In this document: in pieces, positions 39,883 to 48,730 of the stretch
How positions within the stretch are numbered: position 1 is the stretch's first letter
How the letters are laid out: each line of letters begins with the position of its first letter
Source of the DNA: Embleya scabrispora
GTDB taxonomy: Bacteria; Actinomycetota; Actinomycetes; Streptomycetales; Streptomycetaceae
DNA: 64,000 bases
Reading direction: 5' to 3'
Assembly (NCBI RefSeq): GCF_002024165.1
Contig: NZ_MWQN01000003.1
Coordinates: forward strand, 744,001 to 808,000
Translations under genes and position numbers: made by a program
Notes under the pieces: generated by a model
Told to the model about the DNA's origin: nothing
What the model saw: the letters and a program-made list of their open reading frames with translations, nothing else
Databases searched by the model: none

Positions 39883-41505
39883 ATGCACGCACCACCATCG
39901 ACGACTCCCGTCCTCATCGTGGGCGGCGGACCGATCGGCCTGACGCTGTCGATCCTGCTGTCCCGATACGGCGTGGACCACCTGCTGGTCGAAGCGCGTC
40001 CGGGCACCTCCCGCCACCCCAAGGCCCGTGGCATCGCGGCCCGTTCGATGGAGATCCTGCGACGCTGCGGGCTCGAGGACGCGGTGCGCGACGCGGGTCT
40101 CCCGGCCGCACAGGTCTTCTTCTACCGGGGTCGGAACCTGGTCGATCCGGATTTCGTCCGCACCGGCGTCGCCCACGACGCGTCCTGCGGAGATGAGCAC
40201 ACCCCCGCACCCGGGGTGATCTGCTCCCAGGACGCGCTGGAACCGGTGTTGCTGCGCCGGGCCCGCGAATGGGCACCCGACCGCATCCGATTCGGCATGC
40301 GCCTGCTGTCGTTCACCGGGGCCGAGGCCGAGGCAGGAGACGAACGCACGTCCGAAACCGGGGCCGGGGCCGGCCTCGACGTCCTCCTCGAAGACCGGGA
40401 CACCGGCCGCCGGCACACCGTGCGCGCCGCGTGGCTCGTCGGTTGCGACGGGGCCGCCGGTACGGTCCGCCCCCGCGCGGGCATCGCCATGGACGGTCCC
40501 ACCGGCCTCGCCCACTACCTCAGCATCCGCTTCGAGGCGCCGCTCGGCGCCGTCGTGGCCGACCGGGCCAGTGCCGCCTACTTCCTGGCCCCGCCCGCAC
40601 TCGGCGGCTTCATGGCCGTGGACAACGACCGCAACTGGATCTACCAGTACCCCTTCGACCCCGAGCACCCGCGCGCGAGCGAAGACCTCGACGACCCGCA
40701 CCGGCTCGCGGCCCTCGTCCGCACCGCCGCCGGCATCCCCGACCTCGACGTGACCGTCCGCGACACCCTGTCCTGGCGGATGGACGCCCGACTCGCGGCC
40801 GGCTACCGCAGTGGGCGCGTGCTCCTGGCCGGCGACGCGGCCCATGTCGTCCCGCCCACCGGCGGACACGGGATGAATACCGGGATCGGCGACGCGGACA
40901 ACCTCGCCTGGAAGCTCGCCGCCGTCGTGGCCGGGCGCGCCGACCCGGCCCTCCTGGACAGCTACGACGCCGAACGCCGCCCGGTCGCCCGCCGCGTGAT
41001 CGACGTATCCGACGGCAACGCCCGCTCCCGGACCGGCTACCGCATCGACGACGAACTCCTGCTCACCGCCGCCTACCGCTCCACCGCCGTCGCCCCCGAC
41101 CCCGATCTCCCGGCCCCACCGCCCCTGGACGTCACCGGCTACCACCCGAGCGGCGCCCCCGGACACCGCGCCCCGCACGTCCGCCTCGTCGGCCCGCCCG
41201 AAGTCGCCTCCACCCTCGACCTCGTCGGCCCGGACTTCACCCTGATCACCGCCGCCGACACCCCCGCCTGGCACCGACAGGCCGACGCCGCCGCGGCGGT
41301 CGGGATCCCCGTCACCGTCCACCCGCTCGACGGCGTCCGCCTGCGCGAGGAACACCCGGGCGCCTTCCGGCGGTTGTACGGCCTGCCCGCGAGCGGCGCC
41401 GCCCTGGTCCGCCCCGACGGGCACATCGCCTGGCGCGCCGCCGCGCCACCGGCGAACCCCGAACTGCGCGAGGTGCTGCGGCGCGTCCTCATCGGGGGCG
41501 GATGA
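39883..41505 (+). CDS. FAD-dependent aromatic monooxygenase (PheA/TfdB/RdmE-like), 540 aa
   Basis: Flavoprotein hydroxylase for an aromatic or polyketide substrate. The FAD Rossmann motif GGGPIGL is near residue 13, the DG motif GCDGAAGTVR near 190, and the GD motif LLAGDAAHVVPPTGGHGMNTGIGDADNLAWKLA near 315. The C-terminal domain is thioredoxin-like and short of the usual catalytic parts. The ATG at 39883 has GGGGAGAG 4 bases upstream. Homologues act in rifamycin- and tetracycline-type pathways and in antibiotic inactivation, but the lone position here with a CGNR-type regulator suggests catabolism or detoxification. Confidence 0.85.
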   Translation: MHAPPSTTPVLIVGGGPIGLTLSILLSRYGVDHLLVEARPGTSRHPKARGIAARSMEILRRCGLEDAVRDAGLPAAQVFFYRGRNLVDPDFVRTGVAHDASCGDEHTPAPGVICSQDALEPVLLRRAREWAPDRIRFGMRLLSFTGAEAEAGDERTSETGAGAGLDVLLEDRDTGRRHTVRAAWLVGCDGAAGTVRPRAGIAMDGPTGLAHYLSIRFEAPLGAVVADRASAAYFLAPPALGGFMAVDNDRNWIYQYPFDPEHPRASEDLDDPHRLAALVRTAAGIPDLDVTVRDTLSWRMDARLAAGYRSGRVLLAGDAAHVVPPTGGHGMNTGIGDADNLAWKLAAVVAGRADPALLDSYDAERRPVARRVIDVSDGNARSRTGYRIDDELLLTAAYRSTAVAPDPDLPAPPPLDVTGYHPSGAPGHRAPHVRLVGPPEVASTLDLVGPDFTLITAADTPAWHRQADAAAAVGIPVTVHPLDGVRLREEHPGAFRRLYGLPASGAALVRPDGHIAWRAAAPPANPELREVLRRVLIGGG

Positions 41506-41518
41506 ACCCACCGAATCG

Positions 41519-43192
41519 TTACCGCGCCCCCGTGGACCGCGCCGCGTCGTCCCCGACCGATCCGCCCGACTGCGGCCCCATCAGCCGCAGTTGCAGCGTC
41601 ATCGCGAACCGCGCCGCCGGGTCCTGAAGGTCGACCCGACCCACCTTGGCCATGCGACGCATGCGGTAGCGGAACGTGTTCGGGTGCACGAACATGCTCG
41701 CCGACGCGGAGGTCACGTCGCCGAAGGCGTCCAGCCAGGCCCGCAGCGTCTCGACCAGGTTCGACTGGTGCTTGGCGTCGTAGGCGACCAATCGGGCCAG
41801 CGGGCCCACCAGTTCGTCGCCGTTGACGGCGGCGAGGTCGCGCATCTCCAGCAGCAGCGCGTCGATGTGCACGTCGGCGATCGAGGCGACCCGCAGCTTC
41901 ACCTCACCGCTCGACAACACCCGCAGCGCACGGTCGGCGTTTCGACGCGAGCGGCGCAGCGCGGTGGGCTCCTCCGCGATCGATCCGACGCCGACCAGCG
42001 CCTTGACCCGATCGCCGGTGCGTTCCAGGAAGTTGTCGGCGATCTGTACGGCACGCTCGCGCGCGGCGACCGGATCGCCCGGCGCGGGCAGCACGGCGTA
42101 GGCCACATCGCCCAGGAGCGCGACGGCCGAACGGGGTTGCACGGCGTGGAGGTGCACCGCGAAGGCCGACGTCAACCGTTGTCGCTCGGCGGTGAGTCGG
42201 GTGTCGTCCTCGGCCCCGTCCGGGACCACGCCCAGCGCGAGCACCACCGTCGGCTCGTGCACCAGCCCCAGGCGGGCCAGCGCGTCGGTCGCGCCGGCGC
42301 CGCCCTCCAGAACGGTGGTGACCAGGTCGGCGCGCAGCCGGTGCTCGGCGTCGGTGCCGGCCCGATGGCGCAGCAGGTGCAGGGCCACGAGTTGGGCGGC
42401 GTCCCGGAACGCGGCGGTGCGCTCCGGGCTGAGCGGTTCGCGGACCGCGGCCCACACCGAGCCGAGGATCTCGTCGCCCGCCCGGACCACGACCGCCGTG
42501 CGCCAGAGCGCGGGTTCGTCCGGGTCGTCGACGGCCGGGGCGATGAGCAGCGGCTCCCCGGTGCGGTACAGCTCCTTGAACACGCCCCGGCTCTCGAAGA
42601 CGCGCAGGTACTTCTCCGGGACGCGGCGGGCGAGGATGGTCTCCACGCGCGACGGGTCGGCCTCGTCCTGTCGGCCGGAGAAGGCGAGGATGTGCGAGCG
42701 GCGGTCCTCGATGGTGATCGGCGCGTCGAGCAGCGTGGCCACGGCGTTGGCGAGGGCGAACAGGTCCCCCGAGGGCACCCCGCCCAGGGTCTGCCCGCCG
42801 GCGTCGCCGAAGTCGCCTTCGGTGAGCAACGTGCGGAGCATGGCCGCGAGCTGGGCCCAAGAAGCGCCCCGGGTCAGTGCCAGCACGGCGATGCCCGTCT
42901 CGGCTGCGACGCGCGCGACCTCGTCGTCGGGCTCGACGGGTCCGCGCACGATCAGGGCGGCGACGCCGTGCACCCGGGGTGTGCCCAGGAGCCGGGCGAT
43001 CTCGACGGGTCCGTGCACGGCCGGTCCCAGCACCACGGCGTGCCGGGGGTAGGCCGGTTCGTCGTACGGGTCGTGAATGACCACCCCGCCGATCTCCTCC
43101 ACGGTGTCCGCGTCGCCGTGGACGAGATCGAGGAAGGTACGGCCGAAATCCTCGACCACGCGGGCAAGGCTTCGGCGGTGGTGGTTCGTCAC
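41519..43192 (-). CDS. PucR-family transcriptional regulator, 557 aa
   Basis: Large activator-type regulator: an N-terminal PucR-like sensor (about 1-130, VVIHDPYDEPAYPRHAVVLGPAVH...), a GAF-like middle, a GGDEF-related CdaR domain, and a C-terminal HTH (LVETLRAWLDAFGDVTSASASMFVHPNTFRYRMRRMAKVG) near residues 480-525. The family controls purine or amine catabolism and similar pathways. The GTG at 43192 has GAGGTG 8-9 bases upstream. It is convergent with the monooxygenase (13 bases), not an obvious partner. No target operon is adjacent. Confidence 0.87.
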   Translation of the reverse strand: MTNHHRRSLARVVEDFGRTFLDLVHGDADTVEEIGGVVIHDPYDEPAYPRHAVVLGPAVHGPVEIARLLGTPRVHGVAALIVRGPVEPDDEVARVAAETGIAVLALTRGASWAQLAAMLRTLLTEGDFGDAGGQTLGGVPSGDLFALANAVATLLDAPITIEDRRSHILAFSGRQDEADPSRVETILARRVPEKYLRVFESRGVFKELYRTGEPLLIAPAVDDPDEPALWRTAVVVRAGDEILGSVWAAVREPLSPERTAAFRDAAQLVALHLLRHRAGTDAEHRLRADLVTTVLEGGAGATDALARLGLVHEPTVVLALGVVPDGAEDDTRLTAERQRLTSAFAVHLHAVQPRSAVALLGDVAYAVLPAPGDPVAARERAVQIADNFLERTGDRVKALVGVGSIAEEPTALRRSRRNADRALRVLSSGEVKLRVASIADVHIDALLLEMRDLAAVNGDELVGPLARLVAYDAKHQSNLVETLRAWLDAFGDVTSASASMFVHPNTFRYRMRRMAKVGRVDLQDPAARFAMTLQLRLMGPQSGGSVGDDAARSTGAR

Positions 43193-43372
43193 GTGGGTGT
43201 CACCTCGGTGCGGCAAAACGATACGGTCCCCCGATGTCGTACCCGACGATCACCGTCCAGGGGAAGATCACCGGGGGGTCGAACCGCGCGGAACGCCGGG
43301 CGGGGCCCGGCACGAGCCGTGGGCCGCGGGCGAGCGTCGGTGGCGGCGACGGGCACGGGTCCACGAGCGTGG

Positions 43373-44365
43373 TCAGCGTCGCGTCGAGTCGCGCAGCCGG
43401 AGCTCCCACGGGTGTTCACGGACGGTGCCCGGTTGTTCGGCGCCGGCGAGCAGGTCGGACAGCAGGTCGGCACAGGCGCGGCCGTAGCCGGCCGGGTCCA
43501 GGTCCACGGCGGTCACCGGCGGTGTCGCGTTGCGCATGGCGGCGCCGTCCACGCAGGAGGCGACCGGCAGGTCCGTGCCGACGCGGCGCCCCGCGCGCTT
43601 GGCCGACCGCAACACGCCGGGGGCCGCGCCGTCGGGCGCGCACACGATCGCGTCGACCTCCGGGTCGCCCGCGAGCAGCGCCGCCGCGGCCTCCTCGGCC
43701 TCGGCGGGCGAGCAGACGAACGGCACCAGCCGGACCGGTACGTCCATGTCGCGCGCGCGGGCCCACTCCGCCGCGGTGTCGCGCAGCGCGACCGCCCACG
43801 CGGACGTCCCGTCCGGAGCCAGCAGGGCCGGGCGGCGGGCGCCCCGCTCGCGGACGTGGTCCAAAAGCGCGTTCAGCGATCCGGCCGTGTCGCAGACCAC
43901 GACCCCGTGCGGAGCGGCGGCCGGTCCGGGGTAGCGCTCACCGGTCACGACCGGAACTCCCGCGTCCAGGAGCGCGGGCAGCGCGGCGTCCTCGGCGTCG
44001 GGGTCGACGATCACCAGGCCGTCGACCCGGGCGGCCAGGCCGTCGGCCGATCCCCCCGGGGCCAGCAACATCACGTCGAGCCCGGCCTCCTGGGCACGTT
44101 CGACCGCGCCGAAGGCCAGCGACATGTAGTAGTCCAGCCGGGTGGCGGTCCGGGGCAGGCGCAGCCCGATGCTCCCGGTGCTCGACCGGCGCAGGCTGCG
44201 GGCCGCGCTGTTGGGCCGGTAGCCGAGTTCGCGGGCCACTCGGCGGACCCGCTCCCGGGTCGCCTCAGCCACCCGGCCGGTGCCTTGGAGGGCGTCGGAC
44301 ACGGTGCTCTTGGACAGCCCGGACACGCGGGCGACGTCGAGCAGGGTTGCGGGGCGGCCGGTCAC
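43373..44365 (-). CDS. LacI-family regulator, 330 aa
   Basis: Repressor with HTH at residues 6-30 (ATLLDVARVSGLSKSTVSDAL), hinge helix to about 60 (ELGYRPNSAARSLRR), and a periplasmic-binding-protein-like sensor domain. The GTG at 44365 has no ribosome site; a -10-like TACACT lies 8 bases upstream on the minus strand, so the mRNA is probably leaderless. A perfect 16-bp palindrome lies 32 bases upstream. Divergent from the GH114 lipoprotein gene, its likely target. Confidence 0.85.
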   Translation of the reverse strand: MTGRPATLLDVARVSGLSKSTVSDALQGTGRVAEATRERVRRVARELGYRPNSAARSLRRSSTGSIGLRLPRTATRLDYYMSLAFGAVERAQEAGLDVMLLAPGGSADGLAARVDGLVIVDPDAEDAALPALLDAGVPVVTGERYPGPAAAPHGVVVCDTAGSLNALLDHVRERGARRPALLAPDGTSAWAVALRDTAAEWARARDMDVPVRLVPFVCSPAEAEEAAAALLAGDPEVDAIVCAPDGAAPGVLRSAKRAGRRVGTDLPVASCVDGAAMRNATPPVTAVDLDPAGYGRACADLLSDLLAGAEQPGTVREHPWELRLRDSTRR

Positions 44366-44726
44366 ATCGAGGGAGTGTAGCGGGTTTCGCACTGCTTGCC
44401 GGAACGTTCCGGCTTCGTTACGCCGCAGCCGACGGCCTGCCCGCGGCCACACCCGGTCGAGCGGGATGCGCCCGCAGGCCGGCCGCTCCGGGTCCGTGAC
44501 GCGGCCGGAACGCACCAGTTGCCCGATGGCGCCGGTGACGTCCCGGACGTTGACGTTCATCCCGCCCGGCACGCGGCCCCCGGCCGTCCGGAAGGCGCTG
44601 GACTTCCCCGTGTCGTTCGTGGACGAAAGCCGTCGCCCGCTCACGATTTCCTCACGGTCGGGGGCGCACGATGGGCCCGTTCCGCGCACCCGTACCCCGC
44701 CCGCCGATCCTTCCGGAGTCCCGACC
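44366..44726. other. 361-bp divergent region between LacI and GH114 genes
   Basis: Contains the LacI-type palindrome near the LacI start and a long leader toward the GH114 gene. Frames cross it on both strands but none has a ribosome site and protein-like composition. No other feature is seen. Confidence 0.4.
44398..44413. promoter_or_regulatory. LacI-type operator palindrome
   Basis: GCCGGAACGTTCCGGC, a perfect 16-bp dyad with central CG, the form expected for a LacI/GalR operator. It overlaps the likely promoter of the regulator itself. Confidence 0.7.
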
Positions 44727-45599
44727 ATGCGCCCACCGGCCCGCCGTCGCCGCACCCTCCTCTCGCTCGCCGGAGTGGTGACGGCCACCCTGCTGACGGC
44801 GTGCGCGGCGGAGGGCATCGAGATCGCTCCGGTGCCGGCGCCGAATCCGCCACAGCCCGCGTCGATCGCCCCGCCCGCTCCCGGCGTGGTGCGCCCCGAG
44901 CCGCACGCCCGGTTCGACTACCAACTCGGCGGCGCGTACGTCCCGCCGCCCGGCGTACGCGTGGTGTCCCGCGACCGTACCGCCCGTCCCGAACCGGGCC
45001 GATACAACATCTGCTACGTCAACGCCTTCCAGGTCCAACCCGACGCCCTCGACCGGTGGCAGCGCGAACACCCGGACCTGCTGCTGCGCGACGGCGGCAC
45101 CATCGTGATGGACACGGAGTGGAACGAGGCCCTGCTCGACATCTCCACCGACGCCAAACGCACCGCCCTCGCCGCGATCGTCGGCGACTGGATCGACGAG
45201 TGCGCCCGGTCGGGGTTCCAGGCCGTCGAGCCCGACAACTTCGAGTCCTACACCCGCTCCCACCGACTCCTCACCCCGGCCGACGACATCGCCTTCGCCC
45301 GCCTGCTCGCCGTCCGGGCGCACGCCGCCCACCTGGCCATCGCCCAGAAGAACGGCGCCGAACTGCTCGACCGCAGCACCGATATCGGCTTCGACTTCGC
45401 GGTGGCCGAGGAGTGCGGCCGGTACGACGAATGCGGCGCGTACGCCTCGGCCTACGCGAACCGCGTCTTCGTCGTCGAATACGCCAAACCCCGCTTCACC
45501 GCGACCTGCCGGGTCTGGGGCGAGACGTTGTCGGTGGTCCTGCGCGACCGGAACGTGACGCCGGCGGGCAACCGGGAGTATCGCTACGAAACCTGCTGA
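44727..45599 (+). CDS. Lipoprotein glycoside hydrolase GH114 (endo-alpha-1,4-polygalactosaminidase-like), 290 aa
   Basis: Exported enzyme attacking galactosamine-type polysaccharide. Lipobox LLTAC (Cys at residue 26) after an Arg-rich signal start, then a Pro-rich linker. The catalytic domain starts at FDYQLGGAYVPPPGVRVVSRD and contains GRYNICYVNAFQ, the VMDTEWNEALLDIS strand, FQAVEPDNFESYTRS, IAQKNGAELL and FAVAEECGRYDECGAY, the usual GH114 order of acidic residues. Four or more Cys may pair. The ATG at 44727 has GGAG 8 bases upstream. Probably controlled by the divergent LacI protein. Confidence 0.82.
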   Translation: MRPPARRRRTLLSLAGVVTATLLTACAAEGIEIAPVPAPNPPQPASIAPPAPGVVRPEPHARFDYQLGGAYVPPPGVRVVSRDRTARPEPGRYNICYVNAFQVQPDALDRWQREHPDLLLRDGGTIVMDTEWNEALLDISTDAKRTALAAIVGDWIDECARSGFQAVEPDNFESYTRSHRLLTPADDIAFARLLAVRAHAAHLAIAQKNGAELLDRSTDIGFDFAVAEECGRYDECGAYASAYANRVFVVEYAKPRFTATCRVWGETLSVVLRDRNVTPAGNREYRYETC

Positions 45600-45708
45600 G
45601 CGTCGGCGGCTTCCCCCACCCGGATCAACCCTCGCCGATCCTTGCACCCGTGCCCGAGCAAGCCGCTACGGTTCCGGTCAAAGCGCACCCATCCAGACCG
45701 GAGAGCAC

Positions 45709-46029
45709 GTGAGCAACGACGAACCCCTGGAAGACTGGGCGGCCCGACGCGAGCAGCGACTGCGTCCCGTCGGCGAACGCAAGGCCGTACACCTCACCGG
45801 CCCGCCCCGCGCATCCCACGTCGACCGTGAGGCACCGCGCGTCGTCCTGGAGTGGGACGGCTACCAGTGGGTCACCCTGGCCGTCGCCGCGAACTACCTC
45901 GAAGCGGCACGACTGTTGTACCCGTCGTCGCGGGAGGAAGTCGGCAAGGACGGTGCGGCGGCCGCCCACCGCACGCAGCCGGGCCCGTATCTGAACGAGG
46001 GCACCGGCCGCCACCGCCGGACCACGTAG
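45709..46029 (+). CDS. DUF6087-like small protein, 106 aa
   Basis: Small soluble protein with the DUF6087 pattern: DEPLEDWAARREQRLRP, then GPPRASHVDREAPRVVLEWDGYQWV and VAVAANYLEAARLLYP. Members are known only from streptomycete-like genomes and have no known function. The GTG at 45709 has GGAGA 6 bases upstream. It follows the GH114 gene by 109 bases on the same strand and could be co-transcribed. No catalytic residues are recognisable. Confidence 0.72.
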   Translation: MSNDEPLEDWAARREQRLRPVGERKAVHLTGPPRASHVDREAPRVVLEWDGYQWVTLAVAANYLEAARLLYPSSREEVGKDGAAAAHRTQPGPYLNEGTGRHRRTT

Positions 46030-46089
46030 CACGCTTGCGACAACTCGGCGGCACCACTGGCGAGTTCGGCCGCCGATTCGCCGCCTCCG

Positions 46090-47016
46090 TCATCGCCCGG
46101 GCAGTCGCGACAGGCCCGTGACGGCGGAGACCAGGGAGTACAGGGCGTTGTTGGCGGCGATGAACATGCGGTTGCGCTTGGCGCCGCCGAAGGTGATGTT
46201 GGCGACGGGTTCGGGGGTGCGGATGCGGCCGATGAGGGTTCCGTCGGGGGCGTAGCAGTGCACCCCGTCGGCCATCGCCGCCACCCACAGCCGACCCGCG
46301 TCGTCGAAGCGGATGTTGTCGAACCGCCCGTCGCCGGCCCGGCATTCGACGAACACCTCGCCCTCCGAGAGGGTCCCGTCGGCGCGGACGTCGAACACGC
46401 GCACATGGTTGGCACGGGTGTCGGAGACGTACAGCCGACGCTCGTCGGCGGAGAACACCAGGCCATTGGGCCCGGCGAACCCGTCGGCGACCAGCCGCAC
46501 ATCCGCCGTGACCGGGTCGATCCGGTACACGTTCGGCGCGCCGATCTCGCTCTCGGCGCGGTGACCCTCGTAGTCGGTGGTGATGCCGAAGTCGGGGTCG
46601 GAGAAGTAGATCGATCCGTCCGAGTGCACGACGGCGTCGTTGGGGCTGTTCAGCCGCTTGCCCCCGAAACGATCGGCCAACACGGTGACGGAGCCGTCGT
46701 GTTCGGTGCGGGTGACCCGGCGATTGCCCTGTTCGCACGTGATCAGTCGACCCTGCGCGTCGAGGGTGTTGCCGTTGGGATGCCCGGCCGGCGAACGGAA
46801 GACGCCGACCACCCCGGTGGTCTCGTCCCAGCGCATCATGCGGTCGTTGGGGATGTCGCTCCAGATCAGGAAGCGCCCGGCCGGGAAGTACAGCGGCCCC
46901 TCCGACCAACGACCACCGTCGTACAGCGTCTCCAGTCGGTCGTCGCCGTAGATGCACCGTTCGGTGCGGAAACGTTCGTCGATCACGTCGTAGATCGGAG
47001 TTCGTGCGTCGGACAT
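46090..47016 (-). CDS. SMP-30/gluconolactonase/LRE-family protein, 308 aa
   Basis: Six-bladed beta-propeller lactonase. The visible blade motifs include RWSEGPLYFPAGRFLIWSDIPNDRMMRW, HPNGNTLDAQGRLITCEQGNRRVTR, the metal-site segment LNSPNDAVVHSDGSIYFSDPDFGI, and FDNIRFDDAGRLWVAAMADGVHCY. Metal ligands Glu, Asn, Asp are in the expected places. It opens sugar lactones in pentose or hexose catabolism. No signal peptide. The ATG at 47016 has GAGGAG about 10 bases upstream; upstream ATGs in the same frame would add unrelated residues. Confidence 0.87.
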   Translation of the reverse strand: MSDARTPIYDVIDERFRTERCIYGDDRLETLYDGGRWSEGPLYFPAGRFLIWSDIPNDRMMRWDETTGVVGVFRSPAGHPNGNTLDAQGRLITCEQGNRRVTRTEHDGSVTVLADRFGGKRLNSPNDAVVHSDGSIYFSDPDFGITTDYEGHRAESEIGAPNVYRIDPVTADVRLVADGFAGPNGLVFSADERRLYVSDTRANHVRVFDVRADGTLSEGEVFVECRAGDGRFDNIRFDDAGRLWVAAMADGVHCYAPDGTLIGRIRTPEPVANITFGGAKRNRMFIAANNALYSLVSAVTGLSRLPGR

Positions 47017-47190
47017 CGTCTCGCAACTCCTCATCATCACGGAACACCATCTCGTGCTCCGCAATGATTACAGAATATGATTCCGTTACGTCAACACCGG
47101 GCCGAACGCACCGCACCTCCCTCCCGACGCCGCCGGCCTCGCCCGCTAACATCGAGCCCCCGCGATCGGCACCATCCCCACGGAGGACCC

Positions 47191-47670
47191 ATGGACGACG
47201 TCGACCGGGACCTGCTCGCACTGCTCCAAACCGACGCGACGCGCACCTACGCCGACCTCGGCCGGGAGATCGGCCTGTCCGCCGGCGCCGCCCACGAGCG
47301 GGTCCGCAAGCTGCGGGCCGCCGGCGTCATCCGCCGCACCACCGTCGACGTCGACCCCGCCGCCGTGGACCTCGACGTGCTCGCCTTCGTCACCGTCGAC
47401 TCGGTGGCCTGGATCGGCGACTCCGGACCGGCCTTCGCCGCGATCACCGAGATCCAGGAGGCGCACATCGTCGCCGGCACGGCCTCCGTTCTCCTCAAGG
47501 TCCGCACCACGTCGACCGGCGCCCTCCAGGATGTGCTGCGCCGCATCCACGCCATCGCCGGAGTGAGCAGCACCCAGGCCACGATCGCCCTGGACACCCT
47601 CTTCGAACGCCCCGTCCCCACCGGCGGCGGCACACCGGCACGAGACGGGGCCGAGCCCGACCGACGTTGA
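47191..47670 (+). CDS. Lrp/AsnC-family regulator, 159 aa
   Basis: Single-unit Lrp protein of normal length: HTH at residues 4-46 (DRDLLALLQTDATRTYADLGREIGLSAGAAHERVRKLRAAGVI) and a RAM domain at 65-140 ending near TFERPVP-type residues. The ATG at 47191 has CGGAGG about 5 bases upstream. Divergent from the SMP-30 gene, 174 bases apart, and may regulate it. The C-terminal tail is short and basic. A global role is possible, since Lrp proteins are often amino-acid responsive. Confidence 0.87.
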   Translation: MDDVDRDLLALLQTDATRTYADLGREIGLSAGAAHERVRKLRAAGVIRRTTVDVDPAAVDLDVLAFVTVDSVAWIGDSGPAFAAITEIQEAHIVAGTASVLLKVRTTSTGALQDVLRRIHAIAGVSSTQATIALDTLFERPVPTGGGTPARDGAEPDRR

Positions 47671-47720
47671 CCCGGTCCGGGCCACACGCCCGTCGGGCCG
47701 CACGTCTGCCCCGCCGCGCC

Positions 47721-48614
47721 CTACGAACCGCCGGACGTCGCCCCGACCGCCTCGCCGGCAGAGCGTGACGTACGCCTGCCGCGCCACCACGCGTCCGGAT
47801 CCCACCTCGGCCGCCCGCGCGCGAAGCGCAGGCAGCACAGTCCGATCAACGCCGCGCACAGATGCCCGGTCGCGGTGACGTCCCGGTGCGAGAGCAACGG
47901 CAGACCCACATACAGGGCCAGGCCCACCGCGTAGGCCCACCGCCAACGGCCGGAAATGCCGTGGAACAGCAGCCCGGCGACCGCCATGTAGCCGTAACTG
48001 GGTCCGACATCCACCTGGAGGCGCGCGCTCTCCGCCAGCGTGCCCTCGTGGATCCGGACCAGGACCAGCGCCTGGCTGATGCACGTGGCGCCCACGTGAC
48101 CGAGCGCGGCGACGGTGAGCATGCGCCGAGTACCCACCCACCGTTCGGCAACGGCGCACAGCGCGGTCAGTATCACCACGAATCTGATCACGTGCCAGCC
48201 CTCGGCCCACACCGCGCTGGCCACCATCACCCGCAGCGGCCTGGTGTCGAGATTGTGCAGATTCGTACTCTGCCGACGCAGAAAGGCCACCCGCTCGTCG
48301 GCGGTCAGCCGGACATACATGTCGAGCGTCGTGACGTGAATGATCAACAGCCAGAGGTACGTGGCCGGTGCCGACACGACCCAGGCGCGTACCGCGCCGA
48401 CGGTACGCCGCGCCGACTCCAGGGTGAGCGCGAGCAAATGGTTCCCCCATCGGGAGGCGGACGTCCGTACCGATCCAACCGTGCGGATCCCCGACCGAAC
48501 CCCCGGCCCCGACGCGCACAAACGCACACGGCCGCACGGCTCGGGGCCGCACGACGCGTACAGATAACAGGGTATGCCGGCGGCCTCCGCGCCCCCGGTC
48601 GTCGCACCGACCAC
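47721..48614 (-). CDS. Rhomboid-like membrane protein, up to 297 aa
   Basis: Multi-pass membrane protein with the layout of rhomboid-like proteins of actinomycetes. A likely nucleophile region is VDVGPSYGYMAVAGLL (G-P-S-Y, where active proteases have G-x-S-G) and a His lies in TGHLCAALIGL, the second half of a rhomboid dyad. Six hydrophobic segments can be counted from about residue 80. The start is uncertain: the first 60 residues of the frame from 48614 do not look membrane-like, so the real start may be further in. Convergent with the Lrp gene. Could be an inactive homologue. Confidence 0.62.
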   Translation of the reverse strand: MVGATTGGAEAAGIPCYLYASCGPEPCGRVRLCASGPGVRSGIRTVGSVRTSASRWGNHLLALTLESARRTVGAVRAWVVSAPATYLWLLIIHVTTLDMYVRLTADERVAFLRRQSTNLHNLDTRPLRVMVASAVWAEGWHVIRFVVILTALCAVAERWVGTRRMLTVAALGHVGATCISQALVLVRIHEGTLAESARLQVDVGPSYGYMAVAGLLFHGISGRWRWAYAVGLALYVGLPLLSHRDVTATGHLCAALIGLCCLRFARGRPRWDPDAWWRGRRTSRSAGEAVGATSGGS

Positions 48615-48730
48615 CGGGTCGGCGACGACCTCGGCGCCGCCCGGCGGAAAACCGGCGTCGTGGCGAATGCGTGTCGCTATCGTTACTCACCGTTCGCACC
48701 CGTTCGGGGTGCGCCACGGAAGGGCCCACG

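Noticed and set aside
44400-44818. Upstream extension of the LacI frame
   Set aside because: The HTH begins right after the GTG at 44365; the upstream part lacks a ribosome site and overlaps the operator.
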